Shown: in pieces, positions 1 to 11,384 of the stretch | Numbering within the stretch: the stretch's first letter is position 1 | How the letters are laid out: each line of letters begins with the position of its first letter | Assembly: GCA_033439295.1 (NCBI GenBank) | Contig: JAVTLE010000001.1 | Span: 868,001 to 932,000, forward strand | From: Deuterostichococcus epilithicus | Taxonomy: Eukaryota; Chlorophyta; Trebouxiophyceae; Prasiolales; Stichococcaceae | Length of the DNA: 64,000 nt | Direction of reading: 5' to 3' | Made by a program: the position numbers and the translations under genes | The notes under the pieces: generated by a model | Database searches by the model: none | What the model saw: only the letters and a program-made list of their open reading frames with translations | What the model was told of the DNA's origin: nothing

Positions 1-105
1 CTCCCGTCTTGGATTGGCCAAGCGCCCTCATCTCGACTGGGTGCATTGTCAGCCAGCTCCACCCAGACGTCCTGGACCGTAGAGTTGGAAAATTTGAAAG
101 CTTGC

Positions 106-315
106 CTCGGACAGAAAGCGCTTCTGGGAGCGGACATTGTCCATTTCCGCCGCGTCAAACATGGTCTCCGCGGACGTGCGCGCCAGGTCGCCGCTGATGC
201 GCTGCGTGACCTGCGCCCGGCTGCGCTTGAGCGGCGTGCCAATGCGCGGCAGCAGCGGGAACGCATCGTCTGGCGCAGGGCGCCCGTCTTCCTGCTGCGC
301 GAATGCCGACGCCAT
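106..315 (-). CDS. 5' coding exon of an unknown protein (partial gene)
   Basis: A 70-codon open exon starts at an ATG (residues MASAFAQQEDGR) and ends at CGAG|GCAAGC, a near-ideal GC-type splice donor. The frame also stays open past this donor to the window edge. The peptide is polar and partly helical, with a basic patch (PLKRSRAQVTQR) followed by an acidic helix (AETMFDAAEMDN). I do not recognise a family. The remaining exons lie off the left end, so the protein cannot be judged further. It is divergent from the MTV1-like gene and would share the 316-980 upstream region with it. Balanced composition and a clean ATG make it more likely a real N-terminus than a chance frame. Confidence 0.45.
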
Positions 316-980
316 TGCGTGCGGCGGGTTTGATAGTAGCTTCGGCCGGCGCAAGCTGGCAGCTCAGCTGTACGTGAAGTTGATGCAGGCTCCGGAGCTG
401 ATGCCGCAATGCCGCGCGCTCGGGCGCGGTGCTGTCGCCCCTGCCGGCGGTATTGCCTTACACTGCCGGGTGGCCCTCAGCATGACTGCCATGGAGGATC
501 TGGGCTCAGCAACCTGATGCACCGGTGAACCTTGACACTGGGAGTTGCGATCCAACGCTGTGGCTCCTGTCAGTCGATTGTGACCGTGTCTGTAGTATTT
601 AAAATGCCCGGGTGACAAAAGCTGCTCCGACACCTCAGTCGCAATCCAGCAGCATCTTCGCGAACAAGAAGTGTCGAAGGGAACGCCTGCGAGCTGCGAC
701 CCCACGCCAGCTGGTGAGGGCTTCCGGAGAAATCGACATGGGGGTCACGTGAGAATCCTTGCGAACGCATGAAACCGTACTGGCACACGCCCACAGAACG
801 CAACTTTGAGTGAAACAGCTCTGAAAGGGTCTCAGGCTCGTCGACGCATCGATCAGGCCACTGTCGGCATTGCTCAAACTTTGTTCGGTGGATTATTCAT
901 ACCTCTGACAAGCCTTCAGGCTGGTTTGCCACAGACCTCGCATACAACATCAACAACGGACTACAGAGCAGCTCGCAGCC
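316..980. other. Intergenic, shared upstream region of a divergent gene pair
   Basis: No convincing coding exon on either strand. It separates the start of the minus-strand gene at 315 from the start of the MTV1-like gene at 981 and should hold both promoters and 5' UTRs. I see no recognisable core promoter element. Confidence 0.5.
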
Positions 981-3900
981 ATGTTTGCGGCGTTTGGGCG
1001 CATGCGGAAGCTGGAGGAGGCAACGAACGCCTTTGATGATGCCACTCCGAGTGAGGCTTCGCCATTTGATCCCAATCTGTCAATAGATGCGAAATACTCA
1101 AGCGCAAACCGCACGCTACGAAACATGCACCGCCTGCTCCTTGGTCCGTCGTGCACAGGCCCCTCCGTGCACGTGTTGAAATATTGGCACGACTCCATGA
1201 GCCTTGTCTTGGAACCCTGCACCAGTCTATCTGCTGGACGAGCTGGTGGCGGAGGCGCAGCAGGGCATGCAGGAGGCGGGGCACATGGTGGACTTCTGCG
1301 TCAAGCGGCTCACAGCAAAGCCGCCCGTCGTCAAGCAGAAGGTGGCCAAAAGCGCCCAGCCCCGTCGCAACACAAGTTGACATGCGACCCGTCACTCTGA
1401 CAAGTCTAAATGGCCCAGCTTGGCATGGGCGCTCCCATGCATCAGCAACACAACCATAGGCTCTGCTGTCAAGGTGCATTTTTCCGACGACACCACTTCC
1501 CCGCACTGCGCAGACGCTGCGGCTCATCAAGCACCTGTGCAACAAGGGTGCGCACGACTTCCGCCGCGCCTTGGCGCGCCAGTCGACCTGCGTGAGGTGC
1601 GGAACTTCAGCATCGCGCCTGCCTCTATGCTCATCAAGCTTCACTGTTTGCTATTGCACATGCACATTGCTTTTCGCAGGCCTCCTCGACCTCACACACC
1701 GGTACCCAGCATGCAAGCTGTGCATGTCCCAGATGTCCCATCCTTTCTCCTCCTCCTCGAGCCCGTCGCCAAACACGTCTGCACCGCATCACTGCAGGGA
1801 GCTGACGCACTACAAGGGGGAGCCGGACCCGCTCAAAGGGGACGTGCTCAACCAGAGGGTGAGGGACATGGCGAGAGAGGCGCTCGACGCGTTGTTTGGC
1901 GCCGAGAACGGCTACGCGCCCGCCATGCCCGCCGCCGGCCCCCAGCTCACGGTGAGCTTGCAGTTCTGGACACTGCACGAGCACGGCGTTAAATTCGGCG
2001 GCTGGTTTGCTCTCCAGAGCCGGTCCTGGAGACGTCCATCACATGATGTGCACCAGCTTGAGAGTGATTGGGTCACCAAGCCACGAGATTAACGAGACTT
2101 CAGGCGGCTTGTCGCAGCGTATCAAGTTGGAGCCTGCTGCCGCGCAGAACCGCATTCAAGGGTTTGGGAGCACCAACTACAGCGGCGGCGGCGGCGGTGG
2201 CGGCAGGGGAAACGGCGGCAGCGGCAGTGGACATGGCGGCGGCCTGGCCACAGCCGATGGCGTCGGCGGCATGTTGGGCAGCGGCCTTGCAATGGGGCAG
2301 TCCGCGCTGAGCAAGGCCGCAGGCGCGGTGTCCACTGCCTCCAGTGCGGTGTCCAAAGGCGTGCAGGTGGGCAGCAGCGTCGCCTGTGTTCAACTTTGCC
2401 TGTACCGTGCATTCCAGAGGGTGCATGGGGTGTGCTGCCTTTGCGCTCTGGTCCGCCTACCTCTTCCTCCAGGGGTCGCTGTTCCTCTGGGGCCTGTTCA
2501 CTGCGTGAGAAGGTTACAGTCTGTTCACCACGTGCCGCTCAACTTGATGTCGCAGTGCTGCCAGTGATGCATTCTCTTGCACCACAGGGGTTTGGAAACC
2601 CACGATACGAATCAGGCCTCCAGGCGGCCCCCTCATACACGCCGCCCGGCAGCGGTGGTGGTGGCGGCGGCGGCGTGGCATCCCCGCGATGGGGCAGCGG
2701 CATGGCGAGCGCAGCAGGCAGCGCAATCAGCGGCGCCGGCAATGCAATTAGCGGCGCCGGGAGCGCGCTTTCGGGGGCGCTGTCGCCGCGGCACCGCGGC
2801 CGCGGCAGCGAGTCCATGCTCACTCAGGTTTCCATCCTTCTCTCATGCTGCTCATTAGGTTTTAGGGTTCGGGGTCGGCTTTTGATGCGCTTCAGAGGCT
2901 CGTCCCGCTGCTGTTACCGCTTTGTCCACTGCGGAGAAGAGAGCTCAAGATGACCGTTGATCAGTGGCCACTTCACTGTTGGTGTGTGCATGGTCTGTGA
3001 ACCGGAAACTGCATGGGCAGCTGCCAAACTCGGCTCGACACATCACATTGCCTCCAACTTGACATGCACAGTCTCACAAAGTCCACTGCCGGCCCCCAGG
3101 GTCCCGGCTACGACAGTGGCGACGAGGCGTCTGGCGGCGGCGGCAGCGGCGCATCCGCACGGCTGCGTCCCACCGGCGGCTTCGGCGGCGGGAGTCCCTA
3201 CGACGGCAACGGCAGCTCAAAGGGCGCCGTCGGCGACGAGGCGGATTTGGTGGATCGGCTGTGCGCGCCGGGGGGCGTGCGGGCTGTGCCGGGCGCCGAG
3301 GAGCTGCGCACCTTCGTGGAGAACCTGGCGCCGCTGGACGGCCTGGAGGTCGGCCGCCTGCTGGCCGCCAAGATGGTGAGGGAGCTGCCCCATGAGTTTC
3401 GACCTTCCAAATTGTGCACTTGACACAGTTTGGGGGACACTGCCAGGAGGCCGGCCGCCTGCTGATTGCTGTGATGGCGAGAGCGCTTCGAGGTCCAGGT
3501 AGGCCCCAACACCTCTGCTGCTGTGCACCTGGATCTTACACTCGTCTCTGACGCTCGCCTGCCTGCCGCCAAGATGATCAGCAGTTGACTGAGAGACGCT
3601 TCGCCACATTGTGGGCCAATCGAACACGCGGACTTGGGCGGGACCGGCATGTCCGGAAGCAGCAGATTTGTCGTGCGCTGCTCTGCGCCCCAGTTGGCGG
3701 CGCTGCAGGCTCCTTCTCGCGCCATTCCGGCTGCCCCTGGCGGTGACGGCCCGCCCCGCATGTCGTATACGTCGCAGGAAGGACCATCCTGGCAGGCGGC
3801 GCTGCGGGCGCTTTGCGGGCTGGACGCCATTGTGCAACAGGGCTCCTCGGCCGCCTGCGGCGAGGCCGCCGTCTTCTTTCAGGTGACCCGAACTTGCGCC

Positions 3901-6675
3901 CGACCTAGCAGGGCCTGGCAGCGTGCTGCCGTCCACGTTTGAGCGCCCCTGCGCACTTCAATTGGACATGCACCACTCTGTGTGGGCAGTGGGCCCAGCG
4001 GCGGTGCAGTTGCAAGGCGCCCTCGCTGTGCTCTCGAACCACGCGCCAAGCGAGCAAGCCTTCGGACACGGCGTGCAAGGTTTCCTGTCCCGTTCCGCTG
4101 CGCAGTCGGACCCGAGCGCGCTGCACGCCGCGGCAGCCTCGACGCAGGCGACGGTGCGCGCGCGCGCCCGTCGCGTGCTCGTGGCCGTCGGCGCAGACAC
4201 GCTGCCCCAGGCGGCAGCACCCTCCGCTGCAGCCGCCGCGCCCGCCGCGCCCGCCGCAGCCGCGCCGGCGGCGGTNGAGCCGGACCTCATGGGCGACCTG
4301 CTGGGGCCCGACAAGAGGGACGAGCCGCAGTGGGGTGCGCCAGTGGCGTCCGCCTTGCCGGCGGCAGTCGCCGCGCCGGCAAGCCAGCCCGCCGCTCCGG
4401 CTGGTGACGATCTGCTGGGTGTGCATCTGCCTTCCGCGTCTGCAGTGCCGCTTCTCTGCCTCCAGACGTGCCAGTGCATCACTGCGGCTGTGTGGAGGCG
4501 TCGGTGTTGGGGCCGCCTGTGTCACGCCTCGAACCAGCTGCTTTGCACGATCTGTTCACATTCACTGCCTTCATTTGCGGTGTGTTGGCCATCTGTTTGC
4601 CATGTACTGGCTTCGAAGTGTGACTTGCCTGGCACAGACCTATTTGGCGGTTCCGTTGCGCCGCCGGCGCCGCCATCGCAGCAGGCGCCAGCACCGGCTG
4701 CCGCGAGCGGTGGGCTGGCGCCGCAGCTCGTCACCGGCGGCGGCGGCGGCGGCATGTTCGATGGAATGGACCTGGCTTCTGCCCGCAGCGGCGGCCTGGC
4801 CCTGGCGGCGTCCGCCGCCGGCGGCTCGCAGCAGCCGCAGCAGGACGGCAGCAGCCTCTTTGGCGGCCTTTCCCTAGCTGGTGAGCACCGCAGCAGCCTT
4901 TCGGCAGCACCCTGAGTGCACCGGCGATGTGAGTCCAGAACCAAGGTGCATAATGTGTGTGTACAGCAAGTGCATTGGGACAGCAAGTGCATTGGGCTTC
5001 CGATGTGTACCTTACCCGCAGCATCATGGCACGTCCTCTCGTGGCTTGCAGACACAGCTGCGCCGGCAGCGGCGGCGCAGGGACACCAGCCGTCGGCGCA
5101 CGTGCGTCCCTCCGCAGACGAGTTGGCAGACCTGTTCACGAGCCTGTCGCCGGGCAGCGGCGGCAGTCCCGCAGGCAGCACTGTCGGCAACGGTGCCTCT
5201 GCGGCACCGCACCGTCAGCAGCAGCACCAGCCGGTTTGGAGCCTGCAGCCGCAGCAGCAGCAGCAGCAGCGGCAGCCGCAGGGCGGCCTGGTGGACGGCG
5301 GCAGCCGCCATGCACGCACGAGCAGCGGCAGCGGCGCCTTCGGTGACCTGGACTTTGATGTCCGCAAGAGCGTCAAGCCCATGGGTGAGCGCATCGCCAG
5401 CGCCCGAGCAGTAGCATATTGTCTAGTGCATAGTGTTTGGATGTATGCTCCGCGGACCCCTCCCACAATGGCTTCTGCTGGCAGTTCTTGCCCTGTGATG
5501 AACTCCTGACAGTGACGGGCGATCTGCTGACCCGCAGGCGGCGGCAACCTCCATGCACGCACCGGCAGCGGCGCGTCAGGTTCTGGCAGTCTGCAGCCCA
5601 GCTTCGGCATGACCACAAACGGTGGCATGACAGGTGTGGTAGCTTGATATTATGCCAGGCTTTCCGCCTGGCACTCTGCATCCAGCACTGCGCACTTGCC
5701 CCGTCTGCTATTGGACGGAGGCTCACAATGGCTGCTAATAGTGCACATTGCTTACTCCAGTTTTGTTGTGCAACACCTGCAGGCTTCGGCGGCATGCTGC
5801 CGCAGCAGCAGCCAGCCTGGCAGCAGCCGGCACATGGCGGGCAGCAGCACCAGCACCAGCAGCAGTATAATCAGCTAGCGTTGCCGCAGCAGCAGGCATA
5901 TGGCCAGCCTCAGCAGCTACATCAGCATGGCCAGGCTCAGCAGCCTCAATATGGCCAGCCTCAGCAGCGGTTCCAACACGGACAGCAGCAGCAGCTGTAC
6001 ACCCAGCAGCAGCCGCAGCAGCCACAGCAGCTGTGGGGTGCGCCACAGCACAGCCTCACGTCGCCACTCGGTGGTGGCGGCGGCTTGGTAGGCGCCCTCG
6101 GCCACAGCCGCAGCCACTCCACAGGTATGACACGTTCATGCAATACCATGGCGCACCAGCCTTCAGTCCTTTCATGTTGCCAACATTGGCGCATATGTGG
6201 ACAGTAATTTCAGTAATCTTAGCAATGTGGCACAATTGCCGCTCGGACCCTCGACTTTTCGGTCTTGGACGTCGTTTACAACTGCTAGATGACGCGCCAT
6301 GCAATTGCTCCACAGGCGTCGCCGGCGACAGTCCCACGGCGGCATTTGCGCGAGACATCCTGCAGCAGGCGGGCGTGCCGGAGGGTTTCGCGCCACGCCC
6401 CGAGCAGCAGGAGGCCGCATTCGACTTCGTCGGGGTGCGGACTCTTGCAGATGCTCCGGCCTTCTGGCGTCTGGAGTGTGCGACAGTGCTTGTGGGTCGA
6501 TGGGGTTGCTGCTCTGGTTTCTCCTGCCGAAAGACAATTCAGTACCCNCCCCTGTGCGCCAAATTGCACATCCGTGCCCCAGCGATAAGTTTGGCAGGAG
6601 TGCAGCTACATGTACTAACTAGCCTGCGTGTTGACCTACTGTGCGCAGGCTCACATCAGCCAGCTGAAGAAGTGA
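981..6675 (+). CDS. MTV1: MTV1-like ENTH/VHS-domain vesicle-trafficking protein
   Basis: Fifteen exons: 981-1050, 1226-1341, 1514-1596, 1798-1951, 2148-2366, 2588-2827, 3100-3375, 3778-3882, 4010-4418, 4638-4880, 5052-5384, 5538-5633, 5783-6124, 6316-6434, 6649-6675, about 943 residues. The N-terminal ENTH-like helices match plant MTV1 (clathrin-associated trans-Golgi to vacuole trafficking): YLLDELV, KPPVVKQK, LRLIKHLCNK, HYKGEPDPLKGD, then IQGFGSTNY. A second helical block (WQAALRALCGLDAIVQQG, then RARARRVL) corresponds to the family's C-terminal helical region. The tail is Gly/Gln-rich with DLL/DLFGG acidic boxes and ends AAFDFVGAHISQLKK, the family's C-terminal signature (plant: AFDFISDHL). 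Plant MTV1 is shorter; the excess is low-complexity Gly/Ser/Gln sequence. Base 4276 in exon 9 is N. Acts in the cytosol at TGN/endosomal coats (family knowledge). Confidence 0.9.
3376..3777 (+). repeat. Degenerate ~100-bp tandem copies of an exon end inside MTV1 intron 7
   Basis: The exon end (about 3340-3384, including the GT donor) recurs at about 3444-3487 (shared core GGCCGGCCGCCTGCTG with a mutated donor) and in part at 3552-3576 (CTGCCGCCAAGATG). Successive offsets are about 101 and 100 bp. The copies are degenerate and not needed for the reading frame. Confidence 0.7.
4966..4999. repeat. Short tandem repeat in MTV1 intron 10
   Basis: CAGCAAGTGCATTGGGA occurs twice in direct tandem within the intron. 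Confidence 0.7.
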
Positions 6676-6947
6676 GGAGTGAGCTGGATTGCTGGATTGG
6701 GAGGCTGTATCTGGTAGCAGGGTTGGTCAGCTTGTCTGCGGGGGAACAGAAGGCCGAGCATAGGCGTCATCGTCACGAACACGCTGCTTTGTGAGATGCT
6801 CTTCCAGCCGCTTCCACGGCTTTAGCAACATCAGCAACACGTGCCATACCTTGCATATTTGTTGCGAGGTGCACTGCATCTTACAGCCTGTTGCAAACTT
6901 GCGGACGCTTGCAAGTGGCTCCTGAGGATACTTTATCAGCAGAACCG

Positions 6948-8740
6948 ATGCCACCCGGTACAAACGGCTCCTTCACAGCGCCCTTCGTCAGGTTGCATCC
7001 TGTTCGAGCAGCAGTCCCCACTGTCAACACGAGAGCTTTGCAGGCACCGCGGCTGTTGTCTAATACCAGAGGCGCTGCCTCACCGTCAAATCTTGGTTCC
7101 GGCTTGCTCTCGATATCACAGCGGCGCCAGGCCAGGCAGCACTCAGCGCAGCGGCCGCGCCAGCAGCCGAACACTACAGCGGTGCTGCAGGGCATATGCT
7201 TCGACAAGGCGTGTCAGGAAGCACAGGACCAGGTCTTCCTGGTGGTCTTGGCGGTGCCGCTGCTGTGCCTGGCAGCAGCAATTGCCTACAACTTCCTCAG
7301 GAAGCCGCCTGCTGAGGTAGGGAGCACCTCCGCAACTGCTACGCTGCCCGATGCGCCACGTAATGGGTCAAGGTTTGACCAACTACCTCCTCCGCAGGGT
7401 GCCTGCACTCCGGTACATCAATCAGAGCGGCAGCAGAGCATGCCATGCGTGGAGAATTTCTCACCCTATTATGCTTCCTGCAGGATTCCGGGGGCTACTT
7501 TAAGGACCCTGAGACAGGCGCGCTGTTTCAGTCCGTTGACGGCAGCGCGCCAGAGCGGGACCAGAATGAGAAGCTGGCCTTCCGGCCGGTCTCATATACA
7601 CCCTGGCCAGTGACAGAAGACTTTGAGGGGGAGCGGGTCCGCATCCGCGTGGGCGCCATTGGCGATCGCCAACTGCGCACCTTCGTGTTTTCCAAGTGCG
7701 CTGATCTCTCACACGGCTGACTGGCTGTGAACTTCACCTTCCAGGCATCAGGTCCCGGGTGCTTGCCGCCAGATCCGAAGGACTCCAGCAATGTGGCTGC
7801 GCAGCCATCACCCAACCTCTCGAATGACCTCTGGTCGCAGGCTGCTGCGGCAGCCCAGCGCAATCGTGAGCACGACGCTGCCGCGGCCGCTAGGGATTGT
7901 CTTCGAGGAGGATGCACCGCGGAAGCGTGCTGTCATATCTGGGTTCACAGACGGCTCGCCCGCGGCGCAGATGGCGGAAGTGCGCAGTGCCCCCCCGCCG
8001 GGGATGACGTGGGGCTTCGGTCTCATGCCCCAAGGGACCCCTTCCAGAAGGTCCAGGATGCAGGCCCAGGATGCAGCACGGGGGTGAGCATGGTTGTGGA
8101 GGAGATGGGGACCCCCCATTCCTGCAGCGTGTCAATGCTCCCGCACCCTCCCTGTGCTGGCCTCCGACCATCGGGAGCCTGGTGTCTGCAGGGCCATGCA
8201 GTGCCAGCGAAATAGAGAACAGTCGCCAAAAACGGCCGGTGGCGCAGGTGGCCAAGCTGGACCGTTCCAGAGATGTCAATGCACCAGCCTTGGGCTGTCT
8301 GCTCTACATATGATAATTTGTATCGTCCCAGCATATTTCATGTCGCAGATGGTCAAGCTGGACCGGTCCAGGGCGGTCAATGCCCCGGCGGTGGGCGATG
8401 TGCTGCGGGCATGCACCTGTACTACCATCGTGTACCCGACGAAAAGCCTGTTTGGCGCCAAGCCGCCGCAGCGGCATATCGTGACTTACGGCGCTGACGG
8501 CGAGATGTGGCCCCAGGCACGCCATTTCTGTTTGCTGTATTCATCCCTCTGCACGGTGATCTGCGCCCTCTCTGAGTAGCCTCGTGCTGCAATCGTGTGC
8601 GAGGCTGCGACTGGTACGGCTGAGTTCAGCGGATAAACGTGCCCCAACTGCAGGTCATGAACGCGCTGAGACGAGGCGATCGGGCAGACGGTGAAGTGAC
8701 GCTGGTGCTTGAGCGGGAGCTGCCGTCACGGCCCAATTGA
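6948..8740 (+). CDS. Membrane-anchored PDZ-domain protein, probably plastidial
   Basis: Five exons: 6948-7316, 7484-7695, 7745-7979, 8349-8516, 8654-8740, about 356 residues. The N-terminal ~85 residues are Arg/Ser/Ala-rich with few acids, like a chloroplast transit peptide. One membrane helix follows (QVFLVVLAVPLLCLAAAIAY). A globular part starts DSGGYFKDPETGALF. The C-terminal half is PDZ-like: carboxylate-loop motif PLGIVFEED, VGDVLRAC before a variable insert, and the closing GEVTLVLER strand. Exon 3 could instead start at 7841, 32 residues shorter, with the frame kept. Intron 4 has a GC donor (CCCCAG|GCACGC). Thylakoid or envelope location is inferred. The family resembles plant and algal plastid PDZ proteins used in photosystem assembly, but I cannot name an orthologue. 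Confidence 0.7.
8242..8400 (+). repeat. Intronic copy of a PDZ-gene exon start, acceptor included
   Basis: The exon 4 start with its acceptor (8342-8400) has a degenerate direct copy 100 bp upstream at 8242-8300. GCCAAGCTGGACCGTTCCAG in the intron matches GTCAAGCTGGACCGGTCCAG in the exon, and similarity continues through GTCAATGC(A/C)CC. The preceding CGCAG acceptor is duplicated too. Confidence 0.85.
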
Positions 8741-9353
8741 TGCACGCTGACGGGGGGACAGTCTGTTCATCATCGATCAGCGCTTGGAGAGCTACCACTT
8801 CTGTGCAAATGATCGACTTTATGTGTGGCAAGTCTTGACTACAGAGTGTCGGAGCGCGCATGTATATGCGGCAGTGTGGGAGTCGCTAGGCAATTTTTGA
8901 GAAGATCTGCAACGGGGATTGTCTGCGGCAGCGGAATACAGAGACGAGTGACGATAGGGAAGGACTGAATTCTCCCCATAGCCTGGCGCAGTCACTCCAG
9001 CAGGTGTGCAAACAGCCGGTGTGAGCGCCGCCGCAAGGGATATTTATTTGAGTTCATGGGGTTCAAGTGCAATATGTTCCATTTTGAGGTACGATCGAGT
9101 GACTTAGCCTTCGCAACAACATGGCTTCACGTTGCAGTTGACGCCCGGTACACCATGTCTTACACACGCCAAACTCCTTCCCCACCTTTCTTTGCTGCCG
9201 AAACAGCATAGCAATCCCAGCAGATTGCCACTTTGTGCCGACCCCATTCGCGTATCGATGCAATCAGCACCGCTCACAGAGCGCTGATCGATCCATTTCC
9301 AAATTCTTGTGGATCCCACCCCGATCTTGTGCGTCCGCACACTGCAAACAGCG
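8741..9353. other. Intergenic region between PDZ and ELO genes
   Basis: No supported coding exon. It should contain the PDZ gene 3' UTR and the ELO promoter and 5' UTR. AT content is higher than in the flanking exons. Confidence 0.5.
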
Positions 9354-10961
9354 ATGATCAGCGATTTCCAGTGGCAGTATGGGGTCACGCCGTTGTCAAC
9401 ATACTCATCAGTAGCATTTGGCGTCTCTGCCTACGTGCTTGCAGTCGGCTTGCTACCAAAAGTGGTCAAGCGGCCTGTCGCCGTCCCTGCGGCAATCACA
9501 GGACTGCATAACCTCATACTGTGCTTTGGGTCTCTGGCGATGTTCCTCGGCGCAGCGTTCGAGAGCATACGGGTAGAGCATACGGCACTCCCTCCAACTG
9601 TTGGGCATGATGCTGCAGCCGGACGGTCACCGCAACGCAGTCTAGGACGCCAACTGAGCGTCGTCTTGGCATCCTGCTTGCAGGAGGCCAGGAAGAGAGG
9701 CTCCCTGCACTGGCTCTACTGCCTGCCACCCGACACAGCGATCAAGGCAGGCGACCCATGCCGCTGATGTGTGCATGCACTGTAACCATTCGGCACAGAT
9801 GCCTGAAGACCACCGGCAGGCCCTTCACGCAGACCATTGCAGACTACTGCTGACGCCCGTGTGCAGGGGCCCCTCTATTTCTGGAGCTACATGTACTACT
9901 TGTCAAAGTACTACGAGCTGCTGGACACCGTGCTGCTCATACTGAAGGTGCAAGGCAGACGCCGCTCCGCCGACATCCGCCACTTGGTTGCTCTGCCGTG
10001 CCTCACTGCACAAAGCATGTTGGAGCGGCGGAGGCCTGCGTCGTGGGACGCAGCACCGGACCTGTCTCATGGGCACGCAATGCGCCTTGGTTTTATGCGC
10101 GTCACAGATGGCGCCATGCAGGGTGGGCAGTTGGCTGACGCGTATGACTTGGTGTCCCGCAGGCCAAGCCGCTGTCCTTCCTTCACGCTTTCCACCACGC
10201 CACGGTGGTCGTGATGGCCTACCTGTGGCTGGCGGCCGGGCAATCGCTGCAGCAGATCGCGCTGCTGACCAACACCGGCGTGCACGTGGTGATGTACTGG
10301 TGCGATTTCGGCTGTCAATCCCATGTCAATCCCGTCAAAGAGCCGCTCCTAGCCTGTAGAAAGTGGTCACTTATGCTGCCCGTGGTCAGACACGTGCACA
10401 GCAGCATGCGCATTGCAACCGATCTTCCGGGTGCATTTGATCTGACTGGGGCAGACGGCAAGTGTGCGTGGTGGCCATGCTTTACCTGGTGGATGCGGTG
10501 TTTGGCAGCGGAACGCTGCATGGATCTGAAGGGTGCTACCTGCAAATCGCAGGTACTACTTCCTGTGCACCATCAAGCGGCCGCCGCGGTGGAAGAAGCT
10601 CATCACCAACCTGCAGATCGTGCAGTTTCTTTACAGGCGCGGGCCTCCACAAATATTGCAGCGCCGCTCTCGAGCATAATTGCTCGCACGCAGGAATCCG
10701 CACAAAGTGTTGTGCTCGCTGACAAATGCTTGCTGAGCGCGTTTTGCTGGCGATGGCTGACCTATACGTTTCTGCATACGCAGTTTCCTGATCTCAATAC
10801 CCTTCTTCGTGACACACCTGAGGGCGCATCGGCGACAAGACGAGTGCTCTGGCTTCAGGGCCTGGGTCTTCAACGCGGTCTTCAATCTCGCGCTGCTGTG
10901 CCTGTTTGTGAACTTCCACAGGAGAAGCTACGCAGCCGCCAGGAGACGGAAAGAGACTTGA
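9354..10961 (+). CDS. ELO: ELO-family very-long-chain fatty acid elongase (3-ketoacyl-CoA synthase)
   Basis: Six exons: 9354-9572, 9684-9746, 9867-9947, 10163-10299, 10553-10636, 10784-10961, about 253 residues, the usual ELO size. Several hydrophobic helices. Diagnostic motifs run in order: FWSYMYYLSKYYELLDTV, the histidine box HAFHH with MAYLWL, and TNTGVHVVMYWYYFLC. The end RRSYAAARRRKET is a basic C-terminal tail like ER-retention tails. ELO proteins condense malonyl-CoA with acyl-CoA in the ER membrane, the first step of chain elongation. ATG 9354 (MISDFQWQY) is the first in-frame ATG. Introns after exons 2 and 5 start with GC (AAG|GCAGGC and ACAG|GCGCGG); joining there restores uninterrupted ELO sequence. 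Substrate chain length cannot be read from the sequence. Confidence 0.93.
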
Positions 10962-11384
10962 GCAGCGCCTCGCTTGGCAGTCATGTCAGCACATCGTCAA
11001 AACTGATAGATAGGAATTCTGTATTTTTTCAGTCCTGTATTCGGGGCAAGTCATTTGGAAGCTCAGTCCAAAATTGCTACAACATCCTAGAGCTGGGTGT
11101 ACAGGAACCGTTGTGCCCGCACGTGCACTTCCCAGCACGTTTTTACAGGAGCCTCAGAGTTGAAATCACCCAGACGTGAAACCTGTGCAGGACGCGCAAT
11201 CCTCGAGTCTCGGCATGCCGATCCCATAAATGCCCACTGCCAGTCGCAATTGCCAGCCAAGCAAGCCGCTTGTCATCAGAAAATCCTGCTGCCCGGGAGT
11301 CGTCGCATCTGCACCGCTGGGGGGCACCAGGCTCCAAGGGGGCCCTGAGCCTCTGCGCTCCTGCAGGGCTCGCCCACGGGCCGC
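10962..11384. other. Convergent 3' region of ELO and BRE1 genes
   Basis: No coding exon supported. It should hold both 3' UTRs. TGTAA on the minus strand (11143-11147) lies about 240 nt past the BRE1 stop and could be its polyadenylation signal. Confidence 0.5.
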
